DNA of 64,000 nucleotides from JAPLDB01 sp038206355 (GTDB lineage Bacteria; Bacteroidota; Bacteroidia; AKYH767-A; 2013-40CM-41-45). Each line of letters starts with the position of its first letter. Position 1 is the first letter of the stretch. The position numbers were made by a program, and so were the translations under genes. Under the pieces are notes generated by a model. It did not search any database and was not told the origin of the DNA. It saw only the letters and a program-made list of their open reading frames with translations. Positions 52,949-62,448 of this stretch are shown piece by piece. The DNA is taken from the NCBI GenBank assembly GCA_038206355.1, contig JBBRAY010000004.1:69022-133021 (forward strand), given 5' to 3'.

Positions 52949-53530
52949 ATGCTTGCCATACAATCCACCCTCGTCTCTGAGGAAATTATTGAAAAAAGAT
53001 TTGTCTGCGATCTGCATGCCTGCAAAGGCGGATGCTGCGTGAAAGGGGATTATGGGGCTCCGTTAGAGGAAGATGAGTTGGCCGAACTGGACAAAGTTTA
53101 TCCCAAGGTCAAACCATACCTCACAGAAGGCGGAATAAAAGCCATTGAAAAGCAGGGAAAATATTTATTGTATGAAAAGACAGAATGGGTAACGCCACTC
53201 ATCAACGGTCGCGAATGTGCATACACCATTTTTGATAAGGGTATTGCAAAATGCGGAATAGAGAAGGCATACTTCGATGGCAAAATTAAATTCCGCAAAC
53301 CGGTGTCATGTCATTTGTATCCTGTGCGCATCAACAAAATGAAAAACTCTGTAGAAGCTATCAACTACGACAAGTGGAGCATCTGCAAACCGGCATGTAA
53401 GCTGGGCGATTCATTAAAAGTTCCGATTTATAAATTTCTGAAAGACTCGCTTACGAGAAAATTTGGTGAGGCATGGTACAAGGAACTGGAAGTGGCGGCA
53501 GAAGAATTGAATAAACAAAACGTAAAATAA
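52949..53530 (+). CDS. DUF3109 family protein
   Basis: A 193-residue cytoplasmic protein of a family widespread in Bacteroidota. The cysteine-rich motif CDLHACKGGCCVKGDYGAPLEEDE near residues 25-48 is reminiscent of YkgJ-type metal- or cluster-binding proteins, and further cysteines follow (RECAYTIF, AKCGIEKAYFDGKIKFRKPVSCHLYPVR, ICKPACKLGD). Together they suggest a bound metal or iron-sulfur centre. The function is unknown. Its stop codon is 10 bp before the ATG of asd, so the two are probably cotranscribed from the promoter at 52887. Confidence 0.85.
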   Translation: MLAIQSTLVSEEIIEKRFVCDLHACKGGCCVKGDYGAPLEEDELAELDKVYPKVKPYLTEGGIKAIEKQGKYLLYEKTEWVTPLINGRECAYTIFDKGIAKCGIEKAYFDGKIKFRKPVSCHLYPVRINKMKNSVEAINYDKWSICKPACKLGDSLKVPIYKFLKDSLTRKFGEAWYKELEVAAEELNKQNVK

Positions 53531-53540
53531 TTTTATAGCG

Positions 53541-54530
53541 ATGAAAGTAGCAGTGGCGGGTGCGACCGGATTGGTGGGCACTAAAATGCTGGAAGTATTG
53601 GCTGAACGGAATTTTCCGGTGACGGAATTAATTCCTGTGGCAACAGAAAAATCTGTTGGAAAAGAAATTGAATTCAAAGGAAAAAAGTATAAAGTAGTTT
53701 CAATGACTACTGCCATTGCGATGAAACCACAGATTGCGCTGTTCAGTGCCGGTGGAACGACCTCTTTAGAATGGGCGCCGCAGTTTGCTGCTGTGGGTTG
53801 TACTGTGATAGACAATTCTTCTGCATGGAGAATGGATCCGGAAAAAAAACTGATCGTTCCGGAAATCAATGCGCACGAACTCACAAATGAAAACAAGATC
53901 ATCGCCAATCCAAATTGTTCTACAATTCAGATGGTAATGGTGCTTAATCCATTGCATAAAAAATATAAAATCAAGCGCGTTGTTGTTTCTACGTATCAGT
54001 CGGTAACGGGAAGCGGTGCAAAAGCGCAACGCCAGCTTGAAATGGAAAGTGTCGGAGATTTTTCAGAAAAATTTTATCCGCATCAGATATACAGAAACAT
54101 ACTTCCCCAGGTAGATTCCTTTCTCGATAACGGATACACGAAAGAAGAAATCAAAATGGTAAATGAGACGCGGAAAATTCTTGGTGATGATTCCATCCGT
54201 GTAACAGCTACTACCGTTCGCGTTCCTGTCAAGGGCGGACACAGCGAAAGTGTAAATGTTGAGTTTGAAAAAGATTTTGATATCGCCGAAGTGAAAATAA
54301 TCCTCAGCGAAACTAAAGGCGTAGTTCTTGAAGACGACCCATCTACATTGAAATATCCCATGCCATTACATGCAGAAGGAAAAGACGATGTTTTTGTCGG
54401 GCGCATCCGCAGGGATGAATCGCAAGCAAACACATTAAACTGCTGGATCGTTTCCGACAACCTCCGCAAAGGCGCTGCGACCAATGCAGTTCAGATTGCT
54501 GAATATCTGATGGAGAATAAATTTGTGTAA
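53541..54530 (+). CDS. asd: Aspartate-semialdehyde dehydrogenase
   Basis: Asd reduces aspartyl phosphate to aspartate semialdehyde with NADPH, the branch point toward lysine, diaminopimelate, threonine and methionine. The 329-residue length is normal. The N-terminal nucleotide-binding loop is GATGLVG (7-13), and the catalytic cysteine is C126 in NPNCSTIQM. The substrate-binding region TYQSVTGSGAKA and the catalytic histidine in VKGGHSESV are also present. It follows the DUF3109 gene by 10 bp and converges with a T9SS gene only 11 bp downstream. Confidence 0.97.
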   Translation: MKVAVAGATGLVGTKMLEVLAERNFPVTELIPVATEKSVGKEIEFKGKKYKVVSMTTAIAMKPQIALFSAGGTTSLEWAPQFAAVGCTVIDNSSAWRMDPEKKLIVPEINAHELTNENKIIANPNCSTIQMVMVLNPLHKKYKIKRVVVSTYQSVTGSGAKAQRQLEMESVGDFSEKFYPHQIYRNILPQVDSFLDNGYTKEEIKMVNETRKILGDDSIRVTATTVRVPVKGGHSESVNVEFEKDFDIAEVKIILSETKGVVLEDDPSTLKYPMPLHAEGKDDVFVGRIRRDESQANTLNCWIVSDNLRKGAATNAVQIAEYLMENKFV

Positions 54531-54541
54531 GGAAAATTGAA

Positions 54542-56692
54542 TTATTGCTTTACGAATTTAGTGCGGAAAGTTTTTGAACCGCACAAAAGTTCAAGGTAAT
54601 ACATTCCATGCGCAAATTGAGAAACATCAATTGTCGTTTCAGATTTGATATTAGATGATTGAAGCAGGGCAACTCTTTCGGGGGCCTGATGTACCAATTC
54701 ACCCAGCATATTAAAGATCGAAATCAGTGTGGCTGCTTCATTTGGTATACTGCCGGCGATAGGAAATGGAATTTGAATTGTCAATATACCATCTACCGGG
54801 TTGGGATAAACGTCAATCTTCGTCCCCGCAATTCCGGGAAAAATTTCGAACTGAGCGGTTATGATGACGTCGAATACCGCTGCTTCCACTTCACATCCAT
54901 TCACATCGGTTGCCACTACATTGTAGTCGCCATTCTGAATGGCGACATAAAAATAATCTGTTGCACCGGGTATAACCGCACCATTATAATACCACTGATA
55001 GCTTGCCGAGCCCTGATTGGCAGATAATGTATCCCCGATTTGTTGAATGCCTTGCGGTGACGGAAAAGGATAAACAGTGATGTAACTAACGATTGTGAGC
55101 GTATCACTTCCGGCAGCATTTGTGGCGATGAGTTGAACGTCATAATTGCCGGGTGTGTTATAACAAATGCCGACAGGATTTTGTGTTGTAGAAGTATCCG
55201 GAGAGGCGCCCTGAAAAAACCATTGCCAGCCTGTCGGGTAATTCGAAGATAAATCAGTGTAGTCTACACAGCCACCACATAACGCTGTATCATTTGCATT
55301 AAATGAAACAGCAGGCGGGAGAATCAATCCACAATCACTGAGGTTAACCATACCGCCGGCAAAACTCATCCCGCCTGTTCCGGAAATTCCTCCGGCAACG
55401 TTTGCTGAACCGGTGGATACGAGGGTGGGTGCGGCCGGACTCGGAGCGCCACCAACAAGCCAGCAGCAGGTAGTGGTAAAGTTTGAATCTGTTTTTATAA
55501 AAAATATTTCATCAGGGGCTCCGTTTGCAAGGTATTTATATTTGTATCCGGCAATTGCAAATCCACCGTCAGGCGTTTTTACAATTGATTTTCCAACTTC
55601 ATTCAGGTTAGCTATCCCGATTACTTTTGTCATCAACTGGTTGCCATTGCCATCAATCTTTATCAGGTAAATATCCTGAACCTGCCCAAAGGAAGCAGAT
55701 GTTCCAACAATATCATATCCACCATCAGATGTCTGTACAACGGATTCTGCAAATTCATCATTGTTGGATGAACTGCTGCCGATGCCACCATAGAAACTTG
55801 ACCATTGCATAGTACCGTTGCCATTTAATTTCACTGCGTAATAATCCCAGGTGAATCCACCACCTTTTGGTTGTGCAGCTTCACCGACTACCATATATCC
55901 ACCATCGGCAGTATTAATAATTGAACGGGCATAATCCGGGTAAAAATTTCCGGGACTGGGATTTACAATTTTATTGTGCCAGAGGAGAGTGCCTGAGCTA
56001 TCTAATTTGATCACATAATAATCATTGGAAGATGTACTTGCGCTTCCCGTCCATGTATAAGTGGTTCCACAAACTGCAAATCCGCCATCAGGCGACTGAA
56101 CCAAGGAATACGCCATGTCTGCACTGGTCTGGCCAACCCTTGTATCCCAAAGCATGACACCATTCATGTCTAATTTTACGATGTACATATCATTCACTGT
56201 TGCGCCAAAGGAATTTGTTTGTCCTGCAATTGCAAATCCGCTGTCATTCGTTTGAACAATTTCCCATGCTTCATCAGTGCCCGTACCTCCGATGGTCTTT
56301 GTCCATTGTACTGTACCGCCACCATCTAATTTCACAATGTAAAAGTCATCACCTCCCTGCCCGAAGGAATTTGTAAAGCCCGCAATTGCATATCCGCCAT
56401 CAAAACACTGAACGATGGATCGTCCGTAGTCATCATTCGTACCCCCTACAGAACGCGACCATTGCATTGCGCCTGTGCTGTCTAATTTTACTACATAAAC
56501 ATCCCAACCACCTGACCCGAATGAATTGGTTTGTCCGGCAATGACGTAACCTCCATCAGTGGTATGAACCATTGAATGCCCCTGGTCATCACCGGGACCG
56601 CCTATGGTGAGGCACTTCAGGTTTTGAGAAAATGCGCAGTGCATTAAACCGCAGTTAAAGATGATAATTAAAAGGATGAAATTTTTATTCAT
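54542..56692 (-). CDS. Secreted propeller and PKD protein with T9SS signal
   Basis: A 716-residue surface protein. The signal peptide is residues 1-22 (FILLIIIFNCGLMHCAFSQ). Residues ~28-430 contain about eight repeats of the type VVQTSDGGYDIVGTSASFG / IYLIKIDGNG, each ~50 residues, forming a propeller. A PKD domain follows near residues 475-560 (NDTALCGGCVDYTDLSSNYPTGWQWFFQGASPD). A further Ig-like module (~560-620) precedes the T9SS type A domain (VYPNPVDGILTIQI ... FAHGMYYLELL ... KFVKQ). The ligand is unknown. No perfect -7 box lies upstream. Confidence 0.82.
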   Translation of the reverse strand: MNKNFILLIIIFNCGLMHCAFSQNLKCLTIGGPGDDQGHSMVHTTDGGYVIAGQTNSFGSGGWDVYVVKLDSTGAMQWSRSVGGTNDDYGRSIVQCFDGGYAIAGFTNSFGQGGDDFYIVKLDGGGTVQWTKTIGGTGTDEAWEIVQTNDSGFAIAGQTNSFGATVNDMYIVKLDMNGVMLWDTRVGQTSADMAYSLVQSPDGGFAVCGTTYTWTGSASTSSNDYYVIKLDSSGTLLWHNKIVNPSPGNFYPDYARSIINTADGGYMVVGEAAQPKGGGFTWDYYAVKLNGNGTMQWSSFYGGIGSSSSNNDEFAESVVQTSDGGYDIVGTSASFGQVQDIYLIKIDGNGNQLMTKVIGIANLNEVGKSIVKTPDGGFAIAGYKYKYLANGAPDEIFFIKTDSNFTTTCCWLVGGAPSPAAPTLVSTGSANVAGGISGTGGMSFAGGMVNLSDCGLILPPAVSFNANDTALCGGCVDYTDLSSNYPTGWQWFFQGASPDTSTTQNPVGICYNTPGNYDVQLIATNAAGSDTLTIVSYITVYPFPSPQGIQQIGDTLSANQGSASYQWYYNGAVIPGATDYFYVAIQNGDYNVVATDVNGCEVEAAVFDVIITAQFEIFPGIAGTKIDVYPNPVDGILTIQIPFPIAGSIPNEAATLISIFNMLGELVHQAPERVALLQSSNIKSETTIDVSQFAHGMYYLELLCGSKTFRTKFVKQ

Positions 56693-56952
56693 GGGCTATG
56701 TGTTTCTTTATTGAAATTTATTAGCAAGACTATGATTTCAGAAGCCGCCAGGGTCGTCGCACTGAAATCATTAAGTCGACCTAATCCCGAAGTCAAGGTA
56801 CTTCAGCCTTGCTCCGCCGAAGCTTCGCGAAGGCGATGGTTCTGGTTAATACCCCTCAGCTCTTCTGCGGAAACAAATATTCATATTGATACCTCGCAGT
56901 TTGTTTCGGAGTTATTCATTGACCGACGACCTGCCTGACGGCCGGCAATTTA
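56693..56952. repeat. GC-rich intergenic repeat-like region
   Basis: This spacer between two minus-strand T9SS genes contains CCGCCGAAGCTTCGCGAAGG, TGGTTAATACC and GACCTGCCTGACGGCCGGCA. Similar words occur at 7757-7815, so it may carry diverged copies of a dispersed repeat. No gene is supported. Confidence 0.35.
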
Positions 56953-59900
56953 CTATTCCACTTCATACTTTGTTATCTTTTTCACCAATTTTGAATCCCC
57001 TGTTTCCACCGATAAAAAATAAACTCCCGCCGAAAAATTTTCTGTGTTGATGAAAAGATTGTTGCGGAACGGTGGATATGTTTCCGAAAGTATGAGTTGT
57101 CCGTCTGCATTAAATATTTTAATGACAACCGGTTCAACCGTGGCTTTGCTTAACAATATTCCTATCTGTTTTTCAAAGGGATTCGGATAAAGAGAAAGTA
57201 TCGAAAGTGGTGATTTATCCTTTCTGTTTAAGGCAACGATATTACTATACGCAGATACACCATCAATATCAATTTGCTTTAACCGATAATATAAAACACC
57301 ATTTAAAATATCAGAATCTTTAAATGAGTATTCTTTTAGAGCGGAAGAATTTCCTGCACCTGTTACAAAACCGACCTTTGTAAATTCTTTTCCATCATCA
57401 CTTTTTTCAATTTCAAAACCTGAATTATTGATTTCTGATGCCGTCGCCCAGGAGAGGAAATTATAATCTTCTTTGGCTATTCCGGTAAAGGACAAAAGTT
57501 CTACCGGTAATGGCTCATTGAATGCGCCCTGGATTTCGAAATTATCAATCGCAACTCCGGCCCTTGTTACTGAACCATCACTTAAATAAACAAAACGAAA
57601 TGCAACGGATGAATTTCCTTTCAGCGCCGAAATATCCATTTGATGTTTGTACCATGTACTTCCTGTATCAGAACAAAAGAATGGTTCACCGGTAGGGAAT
57701 GCCGAACCACCGCCTGTATTGTTGAAGTTGTACCACTGAGGCGGACCATAAGCACCCAACGGTGTCCAGTTGCTTCCCTTGTCCAGCGAATACTCGACCC
57801 GGAATCCATCATAGCCCTGTTCTGTTCTCCACTTGCCATAAAAACTCAGTGTATATATTCCATTCGCAGTAAGATTAAAACTCGGACAATAAAGAGACGA
57901 ATTGGTATTGTCGGTATAGGTCGCTGCAGTAAGACCTGTTACCCATGCCGACGAACCACTAACGGTTCCATTCTTATTTGCAATGGCAGAGTTGCCGCGC
58001 TCCCAAGGTGTTCCGGAAATATTCTCCGCCCCGAATTCAATCGGACTAATATCAAAACTTCCTGCATCGCCATTCACAACGAGGTATGGAGTTCCGCGAT
58101 CAGGAAGTACCTGCACATATGCAACCTTTGTTTTTGTATAAGCTCCGTTATTATTTATCACCAAAGTAACAGTGTATAAGCCGGGAGACGAATAACTATG
58201 AGCAGGATTTTTTGTAGTTGCCGTTGTCGCATCACCAAAATTCCAGTTCCATGCTGTTGATTTATAGGAACCGTCAGTAAATTGAACGCTTTTATTTGTA
58301 TAAGTAATGATTGGTGACGCAGTAAAATCGGGATAGGGCGTCATGAATACATCAGAAGTAAACAACCCCCTTCCATGTGTAGCCGCAGCAACTAAATTAT
58401 CACTTGCCCGAAGTTGTAACATCTCCACGCGTGTATTGGCAAGTCCGCTGTTAGACGCCCCCCAGTTTGTGGCACCCCCGTTAAGCAGATCCGTTGACCA
58501 TGCACCAACTTCAGTAGCGAGGATTGCCTGCTGATTATTCAACGGCGAAAACAGCGCCCATCGCACAGGCATATCGGGAAGATTGCCTTCCACACTTGTA
58601 AATGTAGGAGCACCACTCAATGCATTGGTTGACTCCCAAACACTGTTGATTCCGTAATTTGAATAGGTGACAATAATGTGATTGTCATTCCCTGTTTCTA
58701 TTGCTACACAGGATACGCTATTGCCTGCAACAGGTGTTCCGACTACGACACCTGCAGTAGGAGAAGCAACACTGTTTGCATTGTCAACCCTTACCACACT
58801 GCCATTGCTCAGTCCGAAGAAAACACGATTGGGCGTATTTTGCGATACAGAAATGTGACGAATACTCGCTCCGCTGAACCCGGTAACATTAACGGTTGCA
58901 TTCGTTGCTCCCGATTGCGGGTTAGTCCATCGCATATAATTACCTGCACTAATGGCAGCATAAAAAATATTGGAGACATCGTCATAATCTGTCGGGTTCA
59001 CAAAACTTCCCGTGTTGCCGAAGCTTACCGAGGTCCAGGTATTTCCGCCATTGGTAGAACGATAATAATTATTGTAAACATAAGAAGTCCATTGGTATTG
59101 CGGCTGGTCCTGGTCGATATGACAGAACATTCCATCACCGCCCGTAGGACTTGTTACAGCATTGATGCCCGGGTTAACAAACTTATGCGATCCGTTATCC
59201 TGTGCACCGGCAAGAAAATAATTTGAATATGCTGTCGGGTGTACAGCACATGCATAATACTGTGTGACGTTATATGAATTATCCCTTGTTGAAATTGTCG
59301 GAACTGCAGCAGTAGCATTTGAAGACCGCCATACGCCACCGTCATTTCCAAAATAAACAACATTGGAATTGCCGGGTTCAAAAAGAACGATATGCTGGTC
59401 GGCATGAACGTACTGAAACCCGAAGCCACCGTACCAATGCGCTACCTGCGACCAGGAATTTCCGCCGTTTGTCGTTTTAAATAAATCTACGCCTCCCACA
59501 AAAACACTGCTTGCATTGTTGGGGTCAACGGCAATGCTCATGTCGTACCAGGCCTGTGACCGTGTAAAATCTGATGCAGGAATTCCACCATCGGCGTCAG
59601 CAGGTTTTGCAAGTGTAGTCCATGTTGCTCCGGTGTTTGTTGTTTTATAAAGATTGAGAAGTCCGCTTGGCCCTTCAAGATATGCGTAGCATGTTGCCGC
59701 ACTTGAAGGCGCACATGCAATATCCACACGCCAGAATCCTGTCGATGGAAATCCATTGGCACCTGTGTTTAGCAGCGTCCATGATCCTGCATTTCCTGTT
59801 GTGCTTCTATAGACCCCGCCATTGGCGCCCAGTGTGCTTGCCCATATTGAATTGTCTGCCGCCAGTTCTACGTCGCTGAAGTTATCAGTGACTGCGCCAC

Positions 59901-60690
59901 CCGGAGCGGAGGAGCCAAGTATCCTGTTGAAAGTAGTTCCTCCATCCTGTGAACGGAATAAACCATTTCGTGTCGTCGCATAAACATCACCGGAAGGATG
60001 AACAATCATCCTGTTCACATAATAAAAATTAGCATTGTTGGTTGAAGCTAACTGATTCCACGTTGCACCGCCATTCGTTGACTTCCATATTCCCAGGCCG
60101 CGCATCGCATCTGCATTGTAATACCCTTCGCCGGTACCGAAATACATTGTCGCAGGCGTTGAAGGATTATAAGTAATGGTGGTAACAGCAATGTTGCTGA
60201 AGAAATCGTTGACAGGAGTCCAAACCGGATTTGTAACAGTGATGTCGGTAGTTTTCCATAATCCACCGCCAACGCTTCCTGCCCACAAAGTTTTTTTAGA
60301 AGGATCATTCGGATCAACAAGCAATGACCGCGTTCTTCCTCCGATATTATTCGGACCACGCTCAGTCCATGCTATACCGGGAATGGCTGCCATGGTGCTG
60401 TTGCCATTCTTCGGACGTTGCATCGTTTGCCATGCGTATTCTTTTGCAGCAATCAGTCTTTCACGCGGAACAGTATTGGTGGCGACTTCTTTCGTGATCT
60501 CAAACTCATGCTGAATTGCCAGATCCATCCTGTCCTGAAGAGGAATTCCATTTTCTTCTTCCCTGCCGGAATCGTTTTTTTCTTTATTCGGATATTTACC
60601 GGAGGGCAATAGAAATTCCTTACCGCAAAAAAGGAAAGCAGCAAAAATCATAATAGAAAAAAACAAACGGACCAAAAAGGGCTTGTACAT
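56953..60690 (-). CDS. Large sortilin/BNR-like propeller protein with PKD domain and T9SS signal
   Basis: A 1245-residue secreted protein. The N-terminus is an export helix (LVRLFFSIMIFAAFLFC), possibly a lipoprotein signal. A linker precedes a BNR/VPS10-like propeller (~105-770) with recurring WTERGPNNIGGRTRSLLVDP, GIWKSTNGGATWNQL, GLFRSQDGGTTFNRI and LYKTTNTGATWTTL motifs. A PKD domain follows at ~780-865 (FTDGSYKSTAWNWNFGDATTATTKNPAHSY). A jelly-roll-like domain with EYSLDKGSNWTPLGAYG lies at ~880-1080, and a link module (LSWATASEINNSGFEIEKS) before the T9SS type A domain (LYPNPFEKQIGILL ... SAGVYFLSV). The architecture resembles secreted glycan- or protein-binding proteins of this phylum; the ligand is unknown. 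Confidence 0.83.
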   Translation of the reverse strand: MYKPFLVRLFFSIMIFAAFLFCGKEFLLPSGKYPNKEKNDSGREEENGIPLQDRMDLAIQHEFEITKEVATNTVPRERLIAAKEYAWQTMQRPKNGNSTMAAIPGIAWTERGPNNIGGRTRSLLVDPNDPSKKTLWAGSVGGGLWKTTDITVTNPVWTPVNDFFSNIAVTTITYNPSTPATMYFGTGEGYYNADAMRGLGIWKSTNGGATWNQLASTNNANFYYVNRMIVHPSGDVYATTRNGLFRSQDGGTTFNRILGSSAPGGAVTDNFSDVELAADNSIWASTLGANGGVYRSTTGNAGSWTLLNTGANGFPSTGFWRVDIACAPSSAATCYAYLEGPSGLLNLYKTTNTGATWTTLAKPADADGGIPASDFTRSQAWYDMSIAVDPNNASSVFVGGVDLFKTTNGGNSWSQVAHWYGGFGFQYVHADQHIVLFEPGNSNVVYFGNDGGVWRSSNATAAVPTISTRDNSYNVTQYYACAVHPTAYSNYFLAGAQDNGSHKFVNPGINAVTSPTGGDGMFCHIDQDQPQYQWTSYVYNNYYRSTNGGNTWTSVSFGNTGSFVNPTDYDDVSNIFYAAISAGNYMRWTNPQSGATNATVNVTGFSGASIRHISVSQNTPNRVFFGLSNGSVVRVDNANSVASPTAGVVVGTPVAGNSVSCVAIETGNDNHIIVTYSNYGINSVWESTNALSGAPTFTSVEGNLPDMPVRWALFSPLNNQQAILATEVGAWSTDLLNGGATNWGASNSGLANTRVEMLQLRASDNLVAAATHGRGLFTSDVFMTPYPDFTASPIITYTNKSVQFTDGSYKSTAWNWNFGDATTATTKNPAHSYSSPGLYTVTLVINNNGAYTKTKVAYVQVLPDRGTPYLVVNGDAGSFDISPIEFGAENISGTPWERGNSAIANKNGTVSGSSAWVTGLTAATYTDNTNSSLYCPSFNLTANGIYTLSFYGKWRTEQGYDGFRVEYSLDKGSNWTPLGAYGPPQWYNFNNTGGGSAFPTGEPFFCSDTGSTWYKHQMDISALKGNSSVAFRFVYLSDGSVTRAGVAIDNFEIQGAFNEPLPVELLSFTGIAKEDYNFLSWATASEINNSGFEIEKSDDGKEFTKVGFVTGAGNSSALKEYSFKDSDILNGVLYYRLKQIDIDGVSAYSNIVALNRKDKSPLSILSLYPNPFEKQIGILLSKATVEPVVIKIFNADGQLILSETYPPFRNNLFINTENFSAGVYFLSVETGDSKLVKKITKYEVE

Positions 60691-60799
60691 GTATCCCGGG
60701 AAGCCTTGATAAAATTAGGAAGTGTAAATATAATAACTCTTTTCAGGAGGGGCAAGTGCGTGAGAAGCATTACTTTCTGATGACAAACCCCGCTTTTAA

Positions 60800-60827
60800 T
60801 AAGAAACCCCGCCGAATTGCGGCAGGG
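60800..60827 (-). terminator. Rho-independent terminator after the 105-residue gene
   Basis: On the minus strand CCCTGCCG (60827-60820) pairs with CGGCGGGG (60814-60807), including one G-U pair, followed by TTTCTTATT. It lies 26 bp past the stop codon at 60853. Confidence 0.75.
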
Positions 60828-60852
60828 CGTTTATGCAAGTTTTAATAAAGTC

Positions 60853-61170
60853 TTATCTCGTTGCGTTCAGTAATTGCGTTCGTTCTGTCAGCAATTGCAT
60901 AGTCATTTTGTAATCTGCCAGAGAAACAGGTCTGATGTTGAGGATGTCCTCCACCTTCACCAACTGGCTCAGTCTTGCACACGTTTCCCTGTCATAATTA
61001 TCAAAGGCATGGCGGTAAGTAGACATGTCCGTTTGATTGATGAAAAAATATTCCACCCTTGCATCAGCAACATTGTATTTATTTACAATAATTCCAGGCA
61101 GTTTCCGTCCGTCACGGAAAGAAAACATGCTGTAAACGTGGATGAAATCCTGTACTTCTATGGTATTCAT
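60853..61170 (-). CDS. Small conserved hypothetical protein
   Basis: A 105-residue protein with no signal peptide or membrane helix. It has beta-strand-like segments (FIHVYSMFSFRDGRKLPGIIVNKYN, ARVEYFFINQTDMSTYRHAF) and a helical C-terminus (SLADYKMTMQLLTERTQLLNATR). I do not recognise the family; it appears typical of short Bacteroidota-specific proteins. It is monocistronic, with its own terminator just downstream. No perfect promoter box was found upstream. Confidence 0.65.
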   Translation of the reverse strand: MNTIEVQDFIHVYSMFSFRDGRKLPGIIVNKYNVADARVEYFFINQTDMSTYRHAFDNYDRETCARLSQLVKVEDILNIRPVSLADYKMTMQLLTERTQLLNATR

Positions 61171-61488
61171 AATTATTAGAGTTTTTGTGTTTCTGATTGC
61201 AACATAAGCCTGAAACCGGTTTTAGTCAAGGGTTAGTTGGTGAACTACACTATTGATCGGGTGAATGGGCTACTATGAGTAGTTATTATATTTTTGCAAC
61301 CCTATTAAAATAGCATACCACGATAAATCTGAGAAGGCGAAAAAGAGAAAAGGAGAGTGGGAGAAGGGGAGAGAGGGAGAATTAGGCAGTTGGCAATTAT
61401 CCGGGATCAATTAAGAATTCGCTTATACGTACCCTATTAGTTATTCGAAGGGGTATTCAATTTTTTTTAATAAACGAGACCAAAAAGT
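61171..61488. other. 318-bp intergenic region with -7 box and polypurine tract
   Basis: A perfect -7 word TATTTTTG lies at 61289-61296, but no TTG is at a good distance. Bases 61331-61382 are almost entirely purines, with only two pyrimidines in 52. No coding frame is supported. If the box is used, the TerB-DnaJ gene has a leader of about 185 bases. Confidence 0.4.
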
Positions 61489-62205
61489 ATGGCAAAATGG
61501 AATAAATGGATAGCCGGAGCACTGGGATGGGCAATGGGAGGACCGATCGGGGGCATTCTTGGCTTTGCACTTGGAGCGATCAGCGATGAAGCAACGCAGA
61601 ATTATAAACCGGGATCTGCGCCTCCGCCGAATGATTTCAGCGCTGCATTGCTTGTACTGTGTGCTGCGGTGATGAAAGCCGACAACAGGCTGATGAAAAC
61701 TGAACTGGAGTACGTGAAGAAATTTTTCACACAGCAGTTTGGGGCTGAAATTACCCGTCAGCGCATGTTATTGCTTCGCGAAATACTCAAACAGGATATT
61801 CCGGTTCATGAAGTTTGTTCTCAGATTAGAATGAATGTTGATTCATCTTCCCGTTTGCAATTGCTGCATTTACTTTTTGGCGTAGCAGCAGCTGATGGTC
61901 ATGTAAATAAAGAAGAGCAAAGCCTGATTGCGCTGATAGCATCATTACTTGGAATTTCTGAACGCGATTATGTGAGTTTACAGAGCATGTTTGTAAAAGA
62001 CGGAGATGCGGCTTACAAAATTCTTGAAGTTGAAAAATCTGCCGGCGATGAGGAAGTGAAAAAGGCATACCGTAAAATGGCGATGAAATACCATCCCGAT
62101 AAAGTCCACCATCTTGGCGAAGAGTTTCAGAAAGATGCGCAGGAAAAATTCAAGAAGATCAATGATGCGTATGAGACCATTAAGAAGGAGCGGGGGATGA
62201 AATAA
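61489..62205 (+). CDS. TerB and DnaJ-domain protein (DjlA-like)
   Basis: A 238-residue co-chaperone-like protein. The N-terminus has a glycine-rich hydrophobic segment (WIAGALGWAMGGPIGGILGFALGAI, ~6-31), probably a membrane anchor. Residues ~45-165 are a TerB-like helical domain (ALLVLCAAVMKADNRLMKTELEYV, LLHLLFGVAAADGHVNKEEQSLIALIASLLG). The J domain spans ~173-238 with the HPD motif at 202-204 (MKYHPDKVHH) needed to stimulate DnaK ATPase. The order TerB then J matches DjlA. No dnaK is adjacent. The window's other TerB-like module is at the N-terminus of the ABCG fusion at 24080. Confidence 0.9.
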   Translation: MAKWNKWIAGALGWAMGGPIGGILGFALGAISDEATQNYKPGSAPPPNDFSAALLVLCAAVMKADNRLMKTELEYVKKFFTQQFGAEITRQRMLLLREILKQDIPVHEVCSQIRMNVDSSSRLQLLHLLFGVAAADGHVNKEEQSLIALIASLLGISERDYVSLQSMFVKDGDAAYKILEVEKSAGDEEVKKAYRKMAMKYHPDKVHHLGEEFQKDAQEKFKKINDAYETIKKERGMK

Positions 62206-62448
62206 GTGTACGAATAACGAATAGTTACGAATCTACCAATGGTACGAATAACGAGACAACACGATCCCGATAGAAATCTATCGGGATATGAATCCCCCTA
62301 AAGCGTATTCTCATCATTTTAGCCACCATTCTTTCAATTCGTAAATTCGTATCGTTTCGTAATTCGTACAGTAAATCGGTTCATTCATCTTGTGAAAACT
62401 TTCTTTCGTTAATTCTCCCCCGCCCTTCATTCTCCCGATCTTTCATCC
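62206..62448. repeat. Nested intergenic repeat with CCCGATAG palindrome
   Basis: Between the DnaJ and CvpA genes, ACGAAT-type words (62216-62252) and their inverted counterparts (62337-62370, ATTCGTAAATTCGTATCG) flank a perfect hairpin at 62264-62287: ATCCCGATAG, a 4-base loop, CTATCGGGAT. The layout, outer inverted arms with an inner palindrome, suggests a small dispersed repeat. The inner hairpin may also act as a terminator, though T-rich sequence is not adjacent. Confidence 0.6.

Noticed and set aside
56711..56938. A 75-codon plus-strand frame between two T9SS genes
   Set aside because: It runs through GC-rich repeat-like sequence and shows no family resemblance or promoter.
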